Source: JADLGL01 sp963823045 (GTDB lineage: Bacteria; Pseudomonadota; Alphaproteobacteria; Rhizobiales; Kaistiaceae). From it: a stretch of DNA of 64,000 nt. The notes under the pieces were generated by a model. It had not been told where the DNA came from. It made no database searches and worked only from the letters and a program-made list of their open reading frames with translations. Made by a program: the position numbers and the translations under genes. The stretch covers positions 216,030 through 280,029 of the forward strand of contig CAWGKA010000003.1 of NCBI GenBank assembly GCA_963823045.1, given 5' to 3'. Below are positions 36,787 to 45,960 of this stretch, piece after piece (within the stretch, counting starts at the first letter, position 1; every line of letters begins with the position of its first letter).

Positions 36787-37628
36787 TACGGACCCTCGAT
36801 CGTGAGAACTGGCGGGGCCAGCGGCAACATTGGGATGTCGTATTCTGCAAGCACCGCCTGGATCTCGTCCCACCCCTTGACGATTGCGACGTCGAGGAGA
36901 TCGCGAAGCGTCTCGTCACCGATGCGAACGCCGACCGTCATGTTGACGTACATCTGCACCAGGGGCGGCTCAAAGAGCGGGACCGGCGTCACCGTCAGCG
37001 GAACGGACTGCCGCGCAGCGTAGTATCCCGCGGCAGGTCCCCAGAGCACGGCGACGTCAATGGTGCCTTCGGCCACGGCGGCGACGGCTGGCGCCAGCGG
37101 ATCGTCTCCGCCTCCGGCGATCGCGTCCCGAACTTCCAATGTGATGTTGTCGCGCAGTCCTCGCCCGAGGAGTGCAAGATAGTGCGGGCCGTCCGCCGGC
37201 TGCACGCCGATGCGAAGTTCGCGCAGGATGGCGTCGTCGAAAGTCGAGACGTCGTATGGCTCGGCAGTTCTGTAAACAAACACATAGGGGCTGCGATAAT
37301 AGGTGATGGTGGTGAGCATCCCGGCAGCCCCGTCCGCAACACCGACGACCATGTCGCACTCGCCGGAACGCAGGGCCTGAACGGTCAATGTGCGGTCGAG
37401 CGCCACCCATTCGAATCTGACCGTCGCGCCCAGTTCATCGCCGAGGATTTTCGCGATGCGGTTGTCGAACCCGGCTTCGTCCCGTTGTGAAAACGGCGGC
37501 ACCGAAGGGTCGGCACAGGCGACGAGTTCCCATTCCTGAGCCTTCGCCCCGCCAGCCAGATAGGCGCTGAAGAAGGCAGCGAGGCCGAGCGAGAACAGCG
37601 TCGGCCCGATCTGTCGGTTGAGAACCAT
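36786..37628 (-). CDS. xoxJ: XoxJ-like periplasmic binding protein
   Basis: 280 residues, intact. ATG at 37628; signal peptide SLGLAAFFSAYLAGGAKA. Family-3 binding fold: LVACADPSVPPFSQRDEAGFDNRIAKIL, GECDMVVGVADG, YRSPYVFVYR and DVAVLWGPAAGYYAARQS. XoxJ/MoxJ proteins accompany methanol dehydrogenases and are thought to activate them. Immediately follows xoxF and is coupled to the ABC binding protein. The frame is open upstream into xoxF, but the signal peptide fixes the start. Confidence 0.88.
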   Translation of the reverse strand: MVLNRQIGPTLFSLGLAAFFSAYLAGGAKAQEWELVACADPSVPPFSQRDEAGFDNRIAKILGDELGATVRFEWVALDRTLTVQALRSGECDMVVGVADGAAGMLTTITYYRSPYVFVYRTAEPYDVSTFDDAILRELRIGVQPADGPHYLALLGRGLRDNITLEVRDAIAGGGDDPLAPAVAAVAEGTIDVAVLWGPAAGYYAARQSVPLTVTPVPLFEPPLVQMYVNMTVGVRIGDETLRDLLDVAIVKGWDEIQAVLAEYDIPMLPLAPPVLTIEGP

Positions 37629-37702
37629 GTTGCGCGCCGTTGCGAAAGGGAGGAGCGGCGGAAGCACCGTCGCTCCACAAGTCTGTATGCAAAGGAGGGC
37701 GA

Positions 37703-37735
37703 TGCCGGGGCGCGACTGATCGCCGAGCCCCGGCA
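37703..37735 (-). terminator. hairpin between xoxF and xoxJ
   Basis: 8-bp perfect stem GCCGGGGC / GCCCCGGC with a 15-base loop, 9 bp past the xoxF stop. The minus strand beyond it lacks a tight U-run, so it may reduce rather than end readthrough into xoxJ, or protect the xoxF message. Confidence 0.5.
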
Positions 37736-37743
37736 CCAAACCG

Positions 37744-39696
37744 CTAGTTTGCGGCCACGTTGTCCGGCAAGGCGAACACGTAGAGCGAGCTGCCGCCTCT
37801 GCGGAAGCGCTCGTCGGCAGCGGCGCCATCGCCGGCGTCGACGTTCGACGAGTTCTCCTGCGAACCGATGATCGCGATGTATTGACGACCATCGAGCATG
37901 AAGGAGATTGCCGAGCCTTCGAAGCCGGAACCGGTGCGGAAGTGCCAAAGGTCTTCGCCCGTGTCGGCATCGTAGGCGTGCATCGCGCCGTCATGCTTGC
38001 CGCCCTGGAAGATGAGCTGGCCCGCGGTACCGAACACCGGAGCGTCGTTGCCCTCGGTGAAGTCGACGGTCCACACTTGCGTACCGGTATCGGGATCGTT
38101 GGCCATGAGCTGGTTGCTGATCTCCGTGGTCGGCGCGTCACGCAGCGACTCGTAGGTGTACGCCGTCTGCGCGACAGGGGCATCGGCCGAGAACCACCGC
38201 GTGGCGGCGGCGCCGGCGCCCTGTTGCAACGTGTAGCCTTCGCCGGGGACGTATTCGCCCTCCAGATACCGGCGGATCGAGCAGCTGGTGTTGTTGACGG
38301 TGTAGAGGAGCCCCGTGACCGGGTTGTACACGTCATTCTGCCAGTTGCGGGCCGAGGTGCCGGGGCAGTACTCGACTTCCGTTCCGGTGTAGTCTTCCGG
38401 ATCGGCGATGCCGGCCATCGGATCGGCAGCGGTGTAGTTCCGCCGATCGTCGACATTCGTGAACGCCCAAGTGTCGTAGTTGTAGACGGGACGACCTGTC
38501 TCGGTGTTCACGCCGAGGATGACGTCGACAAACGTGTGCATCCACGGCTGGTTGAGGAGTTGGCCGGTGTCCGGATCCCAGACATAGAACCAGCCGTTAC
38601 GCGCCGCGTTCACGACGGCGTCCTGGCCGTTGTACTGGATCAGCGGATGGATGAGCGGCTCATCAAGATCCCATGGATCGGCCGGGGTCTTGTTGTAGGC
38701 CCAAATCAACTCGCCCGTTGTCGCGTCGCGCGCCAGGAGCGAGGCGCACCAGTTGTTCTTGTAGTCAGACATTCCGCCATTCTCGTCGAGCGTGACGACG
38801 CCCCACTCGCGGCGATAGTCCGGGTTCCACGGGCCGCAGTTGCCGGTGCCGTAGTAGAACATGTTGCGTTCGACATCGTAGGTGAAATAGCCCCACACGG
38901 TGCCGCCGCCATGGCGCCAGGAGTTCCCGTACCAGGTCGAGAGCGAGCCTTGCTTGTCGTCGTCGTAATACGGGTTGAAGCGCGGGCCGATGCCGACTTC
39001 GTTGTCCGGGCCCATGTTGTACATGACCCACTGGGTCTGGCCCGTGTGGATGTCCAGCGCGGTGACCTTGCCGCGCGTGCCGTACTCACCACCTTCGTTG
39101 CCGGTGATGTAGAGGTCACCGATGACGATGCCGTTGCTGGCGTTGTGTTCGCGGATCGTGACGTCGGTCACAAGGTTCCGCCATAGCGCCTCGCCGGTCT
39201 GAGCGTCGAGCGCAAAGGCCTGACCGTCGACCGTGGTGTAGTAGATGTTGCCTTCGGCGTAGTTCAGGCCGCGGGTCTGATCACCGCAGCAGGCGCCGCG
39301 GGCCGCGTCGATGTCGACGTCCGGACGGAACTCCCAAACCGTCCGGCCCTGATCGGTCAGATCGTGGGCGGTGATGTAGTTGGCGACGTCGCCGTTGTCG
39401 GTGACGGGATGCGCAATGTACATCATGTTGCCGACCACGAGCGGTTGCGCCTCGTACTCGTCATCGGCGCCGAGAAGCATCGCCCAGACCAACTGCAGTT
39501 GGTCGACATTCTCACGATTGATCTGATCGAATGGAGAATAGTTCCAGCCGGCATAATCGATGCTCGGCATCACCATGTTGCCTGCGGCGACGTGATTCAT
39601 CACGTCGTCATTGGCCATCGCCGTCCCCGCGAGCCCGCAACCCAATGTGAGTGCGATCGCCGACGAACTAGTCTTCAGAATCGTTCTGCGAGTCAT
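37744..39696 (-). CDS. xoxF: lanthanide-dependent PQQ methanol dehydrogenase, XoxF type
   Basis: 650 residues, second intact copy and diverged from the 18389 one. Signal peptide GLAGTAMA. Cys136-Cys137 disulfide (ACCGDQTRG); likely ligands Glu204 (GGEYGTRG), Asn286 (GTGNCGPWNP), Asp343 and lanthanide-type Asp345 (WDLDEP). Trp and Arg of the PQQ pocket in GGGTVWGYFTYD and NAARNGWFYVWD. SD AAGGAGGA before the ATG. Sits in a classic order behind its cytochrome and ahead of xoxJ, so this is probably the operon-encoded working enzyme. Confidence 0.93.
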   Translation of the reverse strand: MTRRTILKTSSSAIALTLGCGLAGTAMANDDVMNHVAAGNMVMPSIDYAGWNYSPFDQINRENVDQLQLVWAMLLGADDEYEAQPLVVGNMMYIAHPVTDNGDVANYITAHDLTDQGRTVWEFRPDVDIDAARGACCGDQTRGLNYAEGNIYYTTVDGQAFALDAQTGEALWRNLVTDVTIREHNASNGIVIGDLYITGNEGGEYGTRGKVTALDIHTGQTQWVMYNMGPDNEVGIGPRFNPYYDDDKQGSLSTWYGNSWRHGGGTVWGYFTYDVERNMFYYGTGNCGPWNPDYRREWGVVTLDENGGMSDYKNNWCASLLARDATTGELIWAYNKTPADPWDLDEPLIHPLIQYNGQDAVVNAARNGWFYVWDPDTGQLLNQPWMHTFVDVILGVNTETGRPVYNYDTWAFTNVDDRRNYTAADPMAGIADPEDYTGTEVEYCPGTSARNWQNDVYNPVTGLLYTVNNTSCSIRRYLEGEYVPGEGYTLQQGAGAAATRWFSADAPVAQTAYTYESLRDAPTTEISNQLMANDPDTGTQVWTVDFTEGNDAPVFGTAGQLIFQGGKHDGAMHAYDADTGEDLWHFRTGSGFEGSAISFMLDGRQYIAIIGSQENSSNVDAGDGAAADERFRRGGSSLYVFALPDNVAAN

Positions 39697-39847
39697 TTGT
39701 CCTCCTTGCGTCCTTGCGGACGCCCTCCCTGTGGTGGATTGCCCATTTCTGGGTTCGTGATCGTCGCAGCCGGGGCCTGCGTTGGGCCCGTAGCTTCATT
39801 CCGCGGTCTCTCTCCTTTCTTTCTTCCCTCGTCTTGCGGCGCCCGCC

Positions 39848-40276
39848 TTAGTCGCTTCCGCCGCCCATATTTGTCCGCAGCCGCTCAACGGTATCCTCTG
39901 GGACGAGCCCATATTCGTTGCCCCAGGCGTTGCGGATGTATGTTGCAACCGCAGCGATCTCGCGATCGCTGAGATGATCGAAGGCCGGCATGCCGCCGTG
40001 CTCTTCGTCTGGCTGCAGGATTTGAGAGACAACGGCCGTGCGGCTCGACAGGTACTCGTTGCCCGCCAGTTGCGGGCCGACCCCACCCTCGCCGTCGTCG
40101 CCATGGCATCGACTGCAACCGACGCTATGGAACACGCCGTCACCCTCCTCGATGAGCGTCGCGAGGAGAATGGCATCGGCAGAGCCGTCCTGCGCCTTTG
40201 CAGTGAACGCAGTAATTGCTGAGGCTGATATGGCTAACGCAGCGATGACGCCGAGTGTTTTTGTAATACTTTTCAT
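39848..40276 (-). CDS. xoxG: XoxG-like class I cytochrome c
   Basis: 142 residues. Signal peptide VIAALAISASAITAFTAKA. Haem site CSRCH at residues 54-58 and probable axial Met96 in HGGMPAFDHLSDREIAA. Conserved YIRNAWGNEYG near the C-terminus. Encoded 150 bp upstream of xoxF in the same direction, as expected for the electron acceptor of that dehydrogenase. Nearly the same domain forms the C-terminus of the longer cytochrome at 8093. Confidence 0.9.
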   Translation of the reverse strand: MKSITKTLGVIAALAISASAITAFTAKAQDGSADAILLATLIEEGDGVFHSVGCSRCHGDDGEGGVGPQLAGNEYLSSRTAVVSQILQPDEEHGGMPAFDHLSDREIAAVATYIRNAWGNEYGLVPEDTVERLRTNMGGGSD

Positions 40277-40795
40277 CGTTTTACCTATTACCTCGTCGCT
40301 TTCATATGATTCGGCCTACTCCGCCGAACGTCTATGACACCACCGCTATATTTATCAACTGCATAGCTGACGTCACTCTTGTCATATCACCGTTGTTAAC
40401 AGATCACCCTCTCCCGGTCCAGCATATCTACGACGTTGTGGCCATACGCACTTCGTCGTTACACATTATCTTTTCTCCCTCTATCAATTGCTGTCGGGTT
40501 TTTTTAAGTCTCTCTTCCCGCGGACATACGCCACGATTGATATATTATCTTTCCATTGCGGACATTGTTCTCTGACATATTGCTGTTTCTATCTTGCTAG
40601 CTTTCTCCGCTTAGACGTCCGGCGGAACACCTACTTAGTATGTCTTGAAACGGTGGCTATTGGCTGAGCCGGGACGACGCCCGCGCATGCCCGAGGAGTC
40701 GGACTGCATGTTCGATCCCGGATCGGCGAGCGCATGCGCCCCGTGGCCGACGGATCGGCGGGCGCCAAAGGACACTGCACAACTGGTTGATTACT
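40277..40795. other. AT-rich regulatory region upstream of the xoxG-xoxF operon
   Basis: About 520 bp, markedly richer in A+T than the surrounding genes between 40290 and 40600, with many T-runs and no gene I can support. It should contain the operon promoter and any lanthanide- or methanol-responsive operator. Short open frames here are low quality. Confidence 0.5.
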
Positions 40796-40871
40796 TGGTG
40801 AGCGCGCTGGGGCTCGAACCCAGGACCTGCTGATTAAAAGTCAGCTGCTCTACCAACTGAGCTACGCGCTC
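40796..40871 (-). tRNA. tRNA-Lys (anticodon TTT)
   Basis: Cloverleaf on the minus strand. Acceptor GAGCGCG pairs with CGCGCTC; D-arm TAGCTCAGTTGGTAGAGCA; anticodon arm GCTGACTTTTAATCAGC with CTTTTAA loop; T-arm CTGGGTTCGAGCCCCAG; discriminator A and an encoded CCA at 40796-40798. Confidence 0.96.
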
Positions 40872-41031
40872 GCTCCGCCGAAGCGGTTCGTGGCGGGACG
40901 GTAGGCACCGCCGCCAATTCGGTCAATGCGACGCCATCGGCTGGGCACAGCCGAACAGCAACCCGGAAAATGTCGTCGACGACGCGCCCGCCGAACCGAT
41001 GGCTACACGCGTCGCCGACGGAGGGCGGCGG

Positions 41032-41388
41032 CTAGTACCTGATCCAGCCGTAATCGGCGTAGGTCGAGCAGGCCCACTGGTTTGACGAGTTCTGCACGCA
41101 GACCCGGACGTAGCCGTCGTTGCAGGTCTCGTCGATCCACCAGTAGATTTCCTGGCCGTTATGGCCGTTGTTGTCCAGCACCTGATGCACCGTGGAGTAG
41201 GCGGCGCCCGGCGTTCCGCAATAGCGGCTGGTGCCGCCCAGAGCGAGGCCGTAGCCGGTGCTGCTGTCGCCCAGGACCACATATTCCTGGCCGGCGTGGT
41301 TATACTCCCACTGGCCCCAATATGCGTTGGCAACGCCCGCCCCGGCGAAGACAAACGCAATCGTCAGTATAGCAAGCCATTTCTTCAT
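41032..41388 (-). CDS. small secreted protein, unknown function
   Basis: 118 residues. Signal peptide KWLAILTIAFVFAGAGVANA, then a mature domain of about 95 residues rich in Tyr, Trp, Gly and Asn, with four Cys (RYCGTPG, ETCNDG, RVCVQ, WACSTYADYG) that could form two disulfides. Not recognised. It stands alone between the tRNA and tgt. Confidence 0.65.
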   Translation of the reverse strand: MKKWLAILTIAFVFAGAGVANAYWGQWEYNHAGQEYVVLGDSSTGYGLALGGTSRYCGTPGAAYSTVHQVLDNNGHNGQEIYWWIDETCNDGYVRVCVQNSSNQWACSTYADYGWIRY

Positions 41389-41571
41389 CGCTCTCTCAGC
41401 CCCCTTGAGACTCTCGCTCTACGCGTAGTCGCATTCAAACGACGGTGAAACGTGGCACGGCCAGCCTGTGTGGCTCGGCCACCACCTACAATTTCTAGCA
41501 GCGCTTTTCCTGGATTGCACCTCCACGGGGCACAACTGCGCTCAAATGACCAAGCGCGTGGGCGCTTACTC

Positions 41572-42699
41572 TCAGCTCGCGGCGGCCTCGCGGTGCCACA
41601 CCGCCCGCATCTCGGCGCGGAAGTCGGCATAGCGTCCCTCAGCGATCGCGGCGCGGAGGCGGTCCATCATCGTCTGATAGAAGGCGAGGTTGTTCCAGGT
41701 GAGCAGCATCGCGCCGAGATACTCGTTCGATTTCACGAGGTGATGGAGATAGGCGCGTGAATAGTCCCGCGCGGCAGGACAATCCGATTCCGGGTCGAGC
41801 GGCGCCGGATCGTCGGCATGGCGGGCATTCTTGAGGTTGATCTTGCCGAAGCGGGTATAGGCGAGACCGTGGCGGCCGGCGCGAGTCGGCAGGACGCAGT
41901 CGAACATGTCGATGCCGCGACCGACCGCCTCGACGATATCATCGGGCGTGCCAACGCCCATGAGGTAGCGCGGCTTGTCGGCGGGCAGCACCGTGTTGGA
42001 GACGGTGATCATCTCGAGCATCGTTGCCTGCGGCTCGCCGACGGCGAGGCCGCCGATGGCGTAGCCCTGGAACGGCATGGCCGCGAGGGCTTCGGCGGAC
42101 GTGATGCGAAGGGCCGCGTCATCGCCGCCCTGGACGATGCCGAAGAGCGCCCTCCCCGGCTTGTCGCCAAACGCCGTCAACGAGCGTTCGGCCCAGCGCA
42201 AGGACAGTTGCATCGCGCGCTCCATCTCGGCGCGCGGCGCCGGCAGAGCGATGCACTCATCGAGCTGCATCTGGATGTCGGAATCGAGAAGCTCCTGGAT
42301 CTCGATCGAGCGCTCCGGCGTCAGGTCGTATTTGGCGCCGTCGATATGCGACTGGAAGGTGACGCCATGTTCGTCGACGCGGCGCAGCTTGGCGAGCGAC
42401 ATCACCTGGAAGCCGCCGGAATCGGTGAGGATCGGCCGTGGCCATCCGGCGAATTCATGGAGGCCGCCCAGCGCGGCGACGCGCTCGGCGCCCGGCCGCA
42501 GCATCAGATGATAAGTGTTGCCGAGGATGATGTCGGTACCGAGATCGCGCACCTGGTCGAGATACATGGCCTTCACCGTTCCGGCGGTGCCGACCGGCAT
42601 GAAGGCCGGCGTGCGAATGGCGCCGCGCGGCGTGGTGATCTCTCCGACCCTGGCGGCTCCGTCCGTCGCGCGGACGGCGAATGAGAACGGCTCGGGCAT
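41572..42699 (-). CDS. tgt: tRNA-guanine transglycosylase
   Basis: 375 residues; swaps guanine-34 for preQ1 in tRNAs reading NAY codons. Catalytic Asp93 in LTDSGGFQVMSL, nucleophile Asp267 in DMFDCVLPTRAGRHG, substrate loop FGIVQGG and GGLAVGE. The zinc site is altered: where the family usually has CxCxxC before SRAYLHH, this protein has Ser305, Cys307 and Ala310. ATG overlaps the queA stop (TGATG), so the two queuosine genes are coupled. Confidence 0.95.
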   Translation of the reverse strand: MPEPFSFAVRATDGAARVGEITTPRGAIRTPAFMPVGTAGTVKAMYLDQVRDLGTDIILGNTYHLMLRPGAERVAALGGLHEFAGWPRPILTDSGGFQVMSLAKLRRVDEHGVTFQSHIDGAKYDLTPERSIEIQELLDSDIQMQLDECIALPAPRAEMERAMQLSLRWAERSLTAFGDKPGRALFGIVQGGDDAALRITSAEALAAMPFQGYAIGGLAVGEPQATMLEMITVSNTVLPADKPRYLMGVGTPDDIVEAVGRGIDMFDCVLPTRAGRHGLAYTRFGKINLKNARHADDPAPLDPESDCPAARDYSRAYLHHLVKSNEYLGAMLLTWNNLAFYQTMMDRLRAAIAEGRYADFRAEMRAVWHREAAAS

Positions 42700-43799
42700 C
42701 ACGCCTCCGCCCGGAAGAGAAGTGAGGCGTCGCCATAGGAATAGAAGCGGTAGCCCGCGTCGATCGCTTCGCGATAGGCGGCGAGCATGCGCTCGCGCCC
42801 GGCGAAGGCGGAGACGAGCATGAACAGCGTCGAGCGCGGCAGATGGAAATTCGTCATCAGCACGTCGACGACGCGGAAGCGATAGCCCGGCGTGATGAAG
42901 ATGTCCGTCTCGGCGGCGAAGGGGCGGACCACGCCATTCTCGTCCGCAGCGCTCTCCAGGAGGCGCAGCGAAGTCGTGCCGACAGCGACGATGCGGCCGC
43001 CATTGCACTTCGCCGCGTTGATCGCCTCGGCGGTTTCGGGCGAGATCGTCCCCCATTCGGAATGCATCTTGTGTCCGTCTACGGTGTCCGCTTTCACCGG
43101 CAGGAACGTGCCCGGGCCGACATGCAGCGTCACTGCCTCTTCCGCGATGCCCTTCTCGCGAAGGCGCGTCAGAAGCTCGGGCGTGAAGTGCAGGCCGGCG
43201 GTGGGCGCGGCGACGGCGCCTTCCTCACGGGCATAGACGGTCTGGTAGTCGGTGTGGTCGGCCGCGTCTTCGGGGCGGCGCGAAGCGATATAGGACGGCA
43301 GCGGCATGTGGCCGTGCAGCGCCAGGGCGGCATCCATGTCCGGCCCGGAGACGTTGAAGCGAAGCTGGACGCGGCCGTCGTCGGTCTTCTCGATCACCGT
43401 CGCCGCCAGCGGCGTTACAGCCGAAGCGGGGTCGACTTCGATGCGGTCGCCCATCGTCAGGCGCTTGGCGGGCTTGGCAAAAGCCCACCAGGCATCGGGT
43501 GCTGCGCGCTGATAGAGCGTCAGTGAAATCCTGGCGCTCGTCTCGCCGCGCTGCCGCGTGCCCTGCAGCACGGCTGGGATCACCTTGGTGTCGTTGACGA
43601 CGAGGAGATCACCAGGCGCGAGGAGGTCCGGCAGATCGCGGACGTGAAGGTGGCGGTTCGCCTTATCCGGCGCCACCACCATCAGGCGCGCCGCATCGCG
43701 CGGCCGTGCGGGACGAAGCGCGATGCGATCTTCCGGCAGGTCGAAATCGAAGAGATCGACCCGCATTGGCGTGTCAGCGGCAGTGGACGCCAGCGTCAC
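42699..43799 (-). CDS. queA: tRNA preQ1(34) S-adenosylmethionine ribosyltransferase-isomerase
   Basis: 366 residues from a GTG overlapping the preceding stop with GAGG upstream; the homologue-like start MRVDLFDFDLP is at 43766, so 355 residues is the alternative. Adds the epoxycyclopentane ring of queuosine using the ribosyl part of AdoMet. Conserved blocks IALRPARPRDAARLMVV, DLLVVNDTKVIPA, AAPTAGLHFTPELL, HVGPGTFLPVK, HSEWGTI and RIVAVGTTSLRLLESA. Coupled to tgt. Confidence 0.96.
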   Translation of the reverse strand: MTLASTAADTPMRVDLFDFDLPEDRIALRPARPRDAARLMVVAPDKANRHLHVRDLPDLLAPGDLLVVNDTKVIPAVLQGTRQRGETSARISLTLYQRAAPDAWWAFAKPAKRLTMGDRIEVDPASAVTPLAATVIEKTDDGRVQLRFNVSGPDMDAALALHGHMPLPSYIASRRPEDAADHTDYQTVYAREEGAVAAPTAGLHFTPELLTRLREKGIAEEAVTLHVGPGTFLPVKADTVDGHKMHSEWGTISPETAEAINAAKCNGGRIVAVGTTSLRLLESAADENGVVRPFAAETDIFITPGYRFRVVDVLMTNFHLPRSTLFMLVSAFAGRERMLAAYREAIDAGYRFYSYGDASLLFRAEA

Positions 43800-44255
43800 T
43801 CAACCTCGACGACGGTCATCGTGGTGATGACATCGGGGTCGTCCACCGGCTCGCCGCGCTTGATCCGGTCGACATGCTCCATGCCTTCGACGACCTCGCC
43901 CCAGATGGTGTACTGGCCATCGAGGAAAGGCGCGTCCTCAAAGCAGATGAAGAACTGGCTGTCGCCGGAATTCGGGGTTCGCCGCGCGGGCCATGGAGAC
44001 GGTGCCGCGCACATGCTTGCCGGCGTTGAACTCCGCCTTCAGCTTCTTGCCCGAACCGCCCATGCCGGTGCCGGTGGGGTCGCCGGTCTGCGCCATGAAG
44101 CCGTCGATGACGCGATGGAACGGCACGCCATCATAGAAGCCCTCGGCGGCGAGCTCGACAATGCGGGCAACGTGGTTCGGCGCAAGGTCCGGCCGCGTGC
44201 GGATAACCACCGTCCCCACGGTGGTGTCGAGCTTCAGGTTGATTGGATCGGGCAT
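43796..44255 (-). CDS. cytosolic cyclophilin-type peptidyl-prolyl cis-trans isomerase, one frameshift
   Basis: About 153 residues after correction, no signal peptide. Cyclophilin core: GFYDGVPFHRVIDGFMAQTGDPTGTGMGGSG, then FNAGKHVRGTVSMARAANP, a frame break near 43975 (one base too many in a GGGG run), then NSGDSQFFICFEDAPFLDGQYTIWGEVVEGM. Catalytic Arg in FHRVIDGF and the QFFI segment are intact. Lies between its lipoprotein paralogue and queA. Confidence 0.85.
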
Positions 44256-44264
44256 GTCGCCTCC

Positions 44265-44990
44265 TCAGTTGTTGACGTCTGCGGCAACCCGCATGGAATA
44301 GATCGTGTCGGGGTTGGCCGGCGGTTCGCCGCGATTGATCTGGTCGACGCAGTCCATGCCCTCCGTCACCTGCCCCCACAAGGTGTACTGGCCGTCGAGG
44401 CTGGGGTAGCGGGTGAACATGATGAAGAACTGCGAATTGCCCGAATTCGGATCGGTGCCGCGCGCCATTCCGACGGCGCCACGGTCGAACGGAACATCCG
44501 AGAACTCGGCCGGCACGTTCGGCAGATCGGAGTGGCCGTAGCCGGTGCCGAGCGGGTCGCCGGTCTGGGCCATGAAGCCGCTGATGACGCGGTGGAAGGT
44601 CAGACCGTCATAGAAGCCCTGGCGGGTCAGCGTCTTGATCTGCGCGACGGTTTGCGGCGCAAGGTCCGGACGCATCTGGACGACGACGCGGCCGCATTTG
44701 AGTTCCATGTAGATGATGTTCTCCGGGTCGGCGAAGAGGTCGGCCGGATTGGCCGGCGCCGCTGGTTCGGCCGTCGAGCCGGTCGAGGCGACGACTGGGG
44801 TTTCCTCGCCCGCGGCGCCCGAGGCGGCAGGCGTTACCAAACCACCGGCGACTTCTCCTCCGCTCGCGGCGGGCGCTGACTCAGCAGCAGAAGTGGTGGT
44901 ATCGGCCGGCGTTTCGTCGTCTCCCGACGAGCAGGCGGCAATGCCGACAGTCAGTGCCAAGACGGCAGCAATCGTCACGAATGGCTTCAT
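44265..44990 (-). CDS. lipoprotein cyclophilin-type peptidyl-prolyl cis-trans isomerase
   Basis: 241 residues. Lipobox GIAAC at Cys20, then a flexible Ala/Ser/Thr/Glu linker of about 70 residues and the cyclophilin domain: LKCGRVVVQMRPDLAP, GFYDGLTFHRVISGFMAQTGDP, ARGTDPNSGNSQFFIMFT and LDGQYTLWGQVTEGMD. Assists folding of exported proteins, anchored to a membrane facing the periplasm. Paired with the cytosolic paralogue 9 bp downstream, a duplication usual in Rhizobiales. Confidence 0.92.
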   Translation of the reverse strand: MKPFVTIAAVLALTVGIAACSSGDDETPADTTTSAAESAPAASGGEVAGGLVTPAASGAAGEETPVVASTGSTAEPAAPANPADLFADPENIIYMELKCGRVVVQMRPDLAPQTVAQIKTLTRQGFYDGLTFHRVISGFMAQTGDPLGTGYGHSDLPNVPAEFSDVPFDRGAVGMARGTDPNSGNSQFFIMFTRYPSLDGQYTLWGQVTEGMDCVDQINRGEPPANPDTIYSMRVAADVNN

Positions 44991-45054
44991 CGAGAACCCC
45001 TTGAACCTCCCAGCGCCCAGCGGCGGTGACGGCTAGATACCGGCCCTGCCCCGG

Positions 45055-45540
45055 TTAGCGCAACTGTGCCAGTCGCCGCGCTACCGCGGGCGGCACAAAG
45101 GCGGCGACATCGCCGCCCATTTCCGCGACCTGCCGGACGAGCGTGGCCGAAATATGCCTGTGCACCGGCGCCGCCGGCAGGAGGACCGTCTGAAGCTCCG
45201 GAGCGATGTCGAAGTTCATCGCCGCCATCGACAGTTCGCCGCTGACGTCGGCGGCATCGCGAAGGCCGCGGATGATGATCGCGGCGCCCGCCTCGCGCGC
45301 AGCGTCGACCAACAACCCCTCATAGTGGACGATGCTTGTCCGCTCGGCAGCATCAAGCGTGGCGATGACCTCAGTCAGCATCTCGACGCGCTGCTCGGGC
45401 GTGAAGAGCGGCCTCTTGCGCGGATTGATGCCAATGCCGACGACGACGCGGTCAGCCAAGGTCAGGGCCCCGCGCAGGATGTCGAGATGCCCCTTGGTCA
45501 GCGGATCGAACGATCCGGGAAAGAAAGCTGTCTTCGCCAT
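45055..45540 (-). CDS. coaD: phosphopantetheine adenylyltransferase
   Basis: 161 residues, penultimate step of CoA synthesis. Nucleotidyl-transfer motif T15-K-G-H18 in FPGSFDPLTKGHLDIL, then NPRKRPLFTPEQRVEML, IIRGLRDAADVSGELSMAAMN and the C-terminal RHISATLVRQVAEMGGDVAAFVPPAV (ISSTxVR-like). Part of the gyrA-coaD-ppi-ppi-queA-tgt block. Confidence 0.96.
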   Translation of the reverse strand: MAKTAFFPGSFDPLTKGHLDILRGALTLADRVVVGIGINPRKRPLFTPEQRVEMLTEVIATLDAAERTSIVHYEGLLVDAAREAGAAIIIRGLRDAADVSGELSMAAMNFDIAPELQTVLLPAAPVHRHISATLVRQVAEMGGDVAAFVPPAVARRLAQLR

Positions 45541-45703
45541 AGGTCCTGAAGCTTCGGGATTTGCCGTTCGGCGGCGCGCCGCACCCGCTTAGAGGCATCG
45601 GCCGCGCCGGGCAAGTTTGCTGAACGGCAGATGAACGGGCACGACCGCGGCCGTTCAGGTTCGTTCGGATAGGTTCGCCTCAGATGAACGAAAGGTTCGA
45701 CCG

Positions 45704-45898
45704 ATGACCACCACGTTTCAATCCGTTCTTGCCGCAGTGATCGTGACCGCTTCTGTTGTGGTCGCCGTTGCCGCCAGCGCCATGAATACCGACACCGGCA
45801 AGGGCGATCTTGTTGCCGCCCCGACTTCGACGTCCGGCTATGTCACCATCGCGACGCCGAGCGCCGAAGTGACTGTCATCACCCGCGTTCACCCCTGA
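45704..45898 (+). CDS. small exported protein, 64 residues
   Basis: ATG at 45704 after AAAGG. Signal-like helix VLAAVIVTASVVVAVAASA, then a short Thr/Ser/Val-rich tail ending ITRVHP. Not recognised. A strong terminator 30 bp after its stop supports real expression. Confidence 0.5.
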   Translation: MTTTFQSVLAAVIVTASVVVAVAASAMNTDTGKGDLVAAPTSTSGYVTIATPSAEVTVITRVHP

Positions 45899-45927
45899 AG
45901 TAACTCTTCCCTCCTCCACGACCAACT

Positions 45928-45960
45928 GAGGCGCCGGTTCGGCCCCGGCGCCTCCTTTCT
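45928..45960 (+). terminator. Rho-independent terminator
   Basis: GAGGCGCCGG / CCGGCGCCTC forms a 10-bp stem around a 7-base loop and is followed by CTTTCT on the + strand. It ends the small 45704 gene and abuts the gyrA stop codon on the other strand. Confidence 0.75.

Noticed and set aside
45704..45898. Lanmodulin
   Set aside because: Small exported size is suggestive, but there is no EF-hand sequence of any kind.
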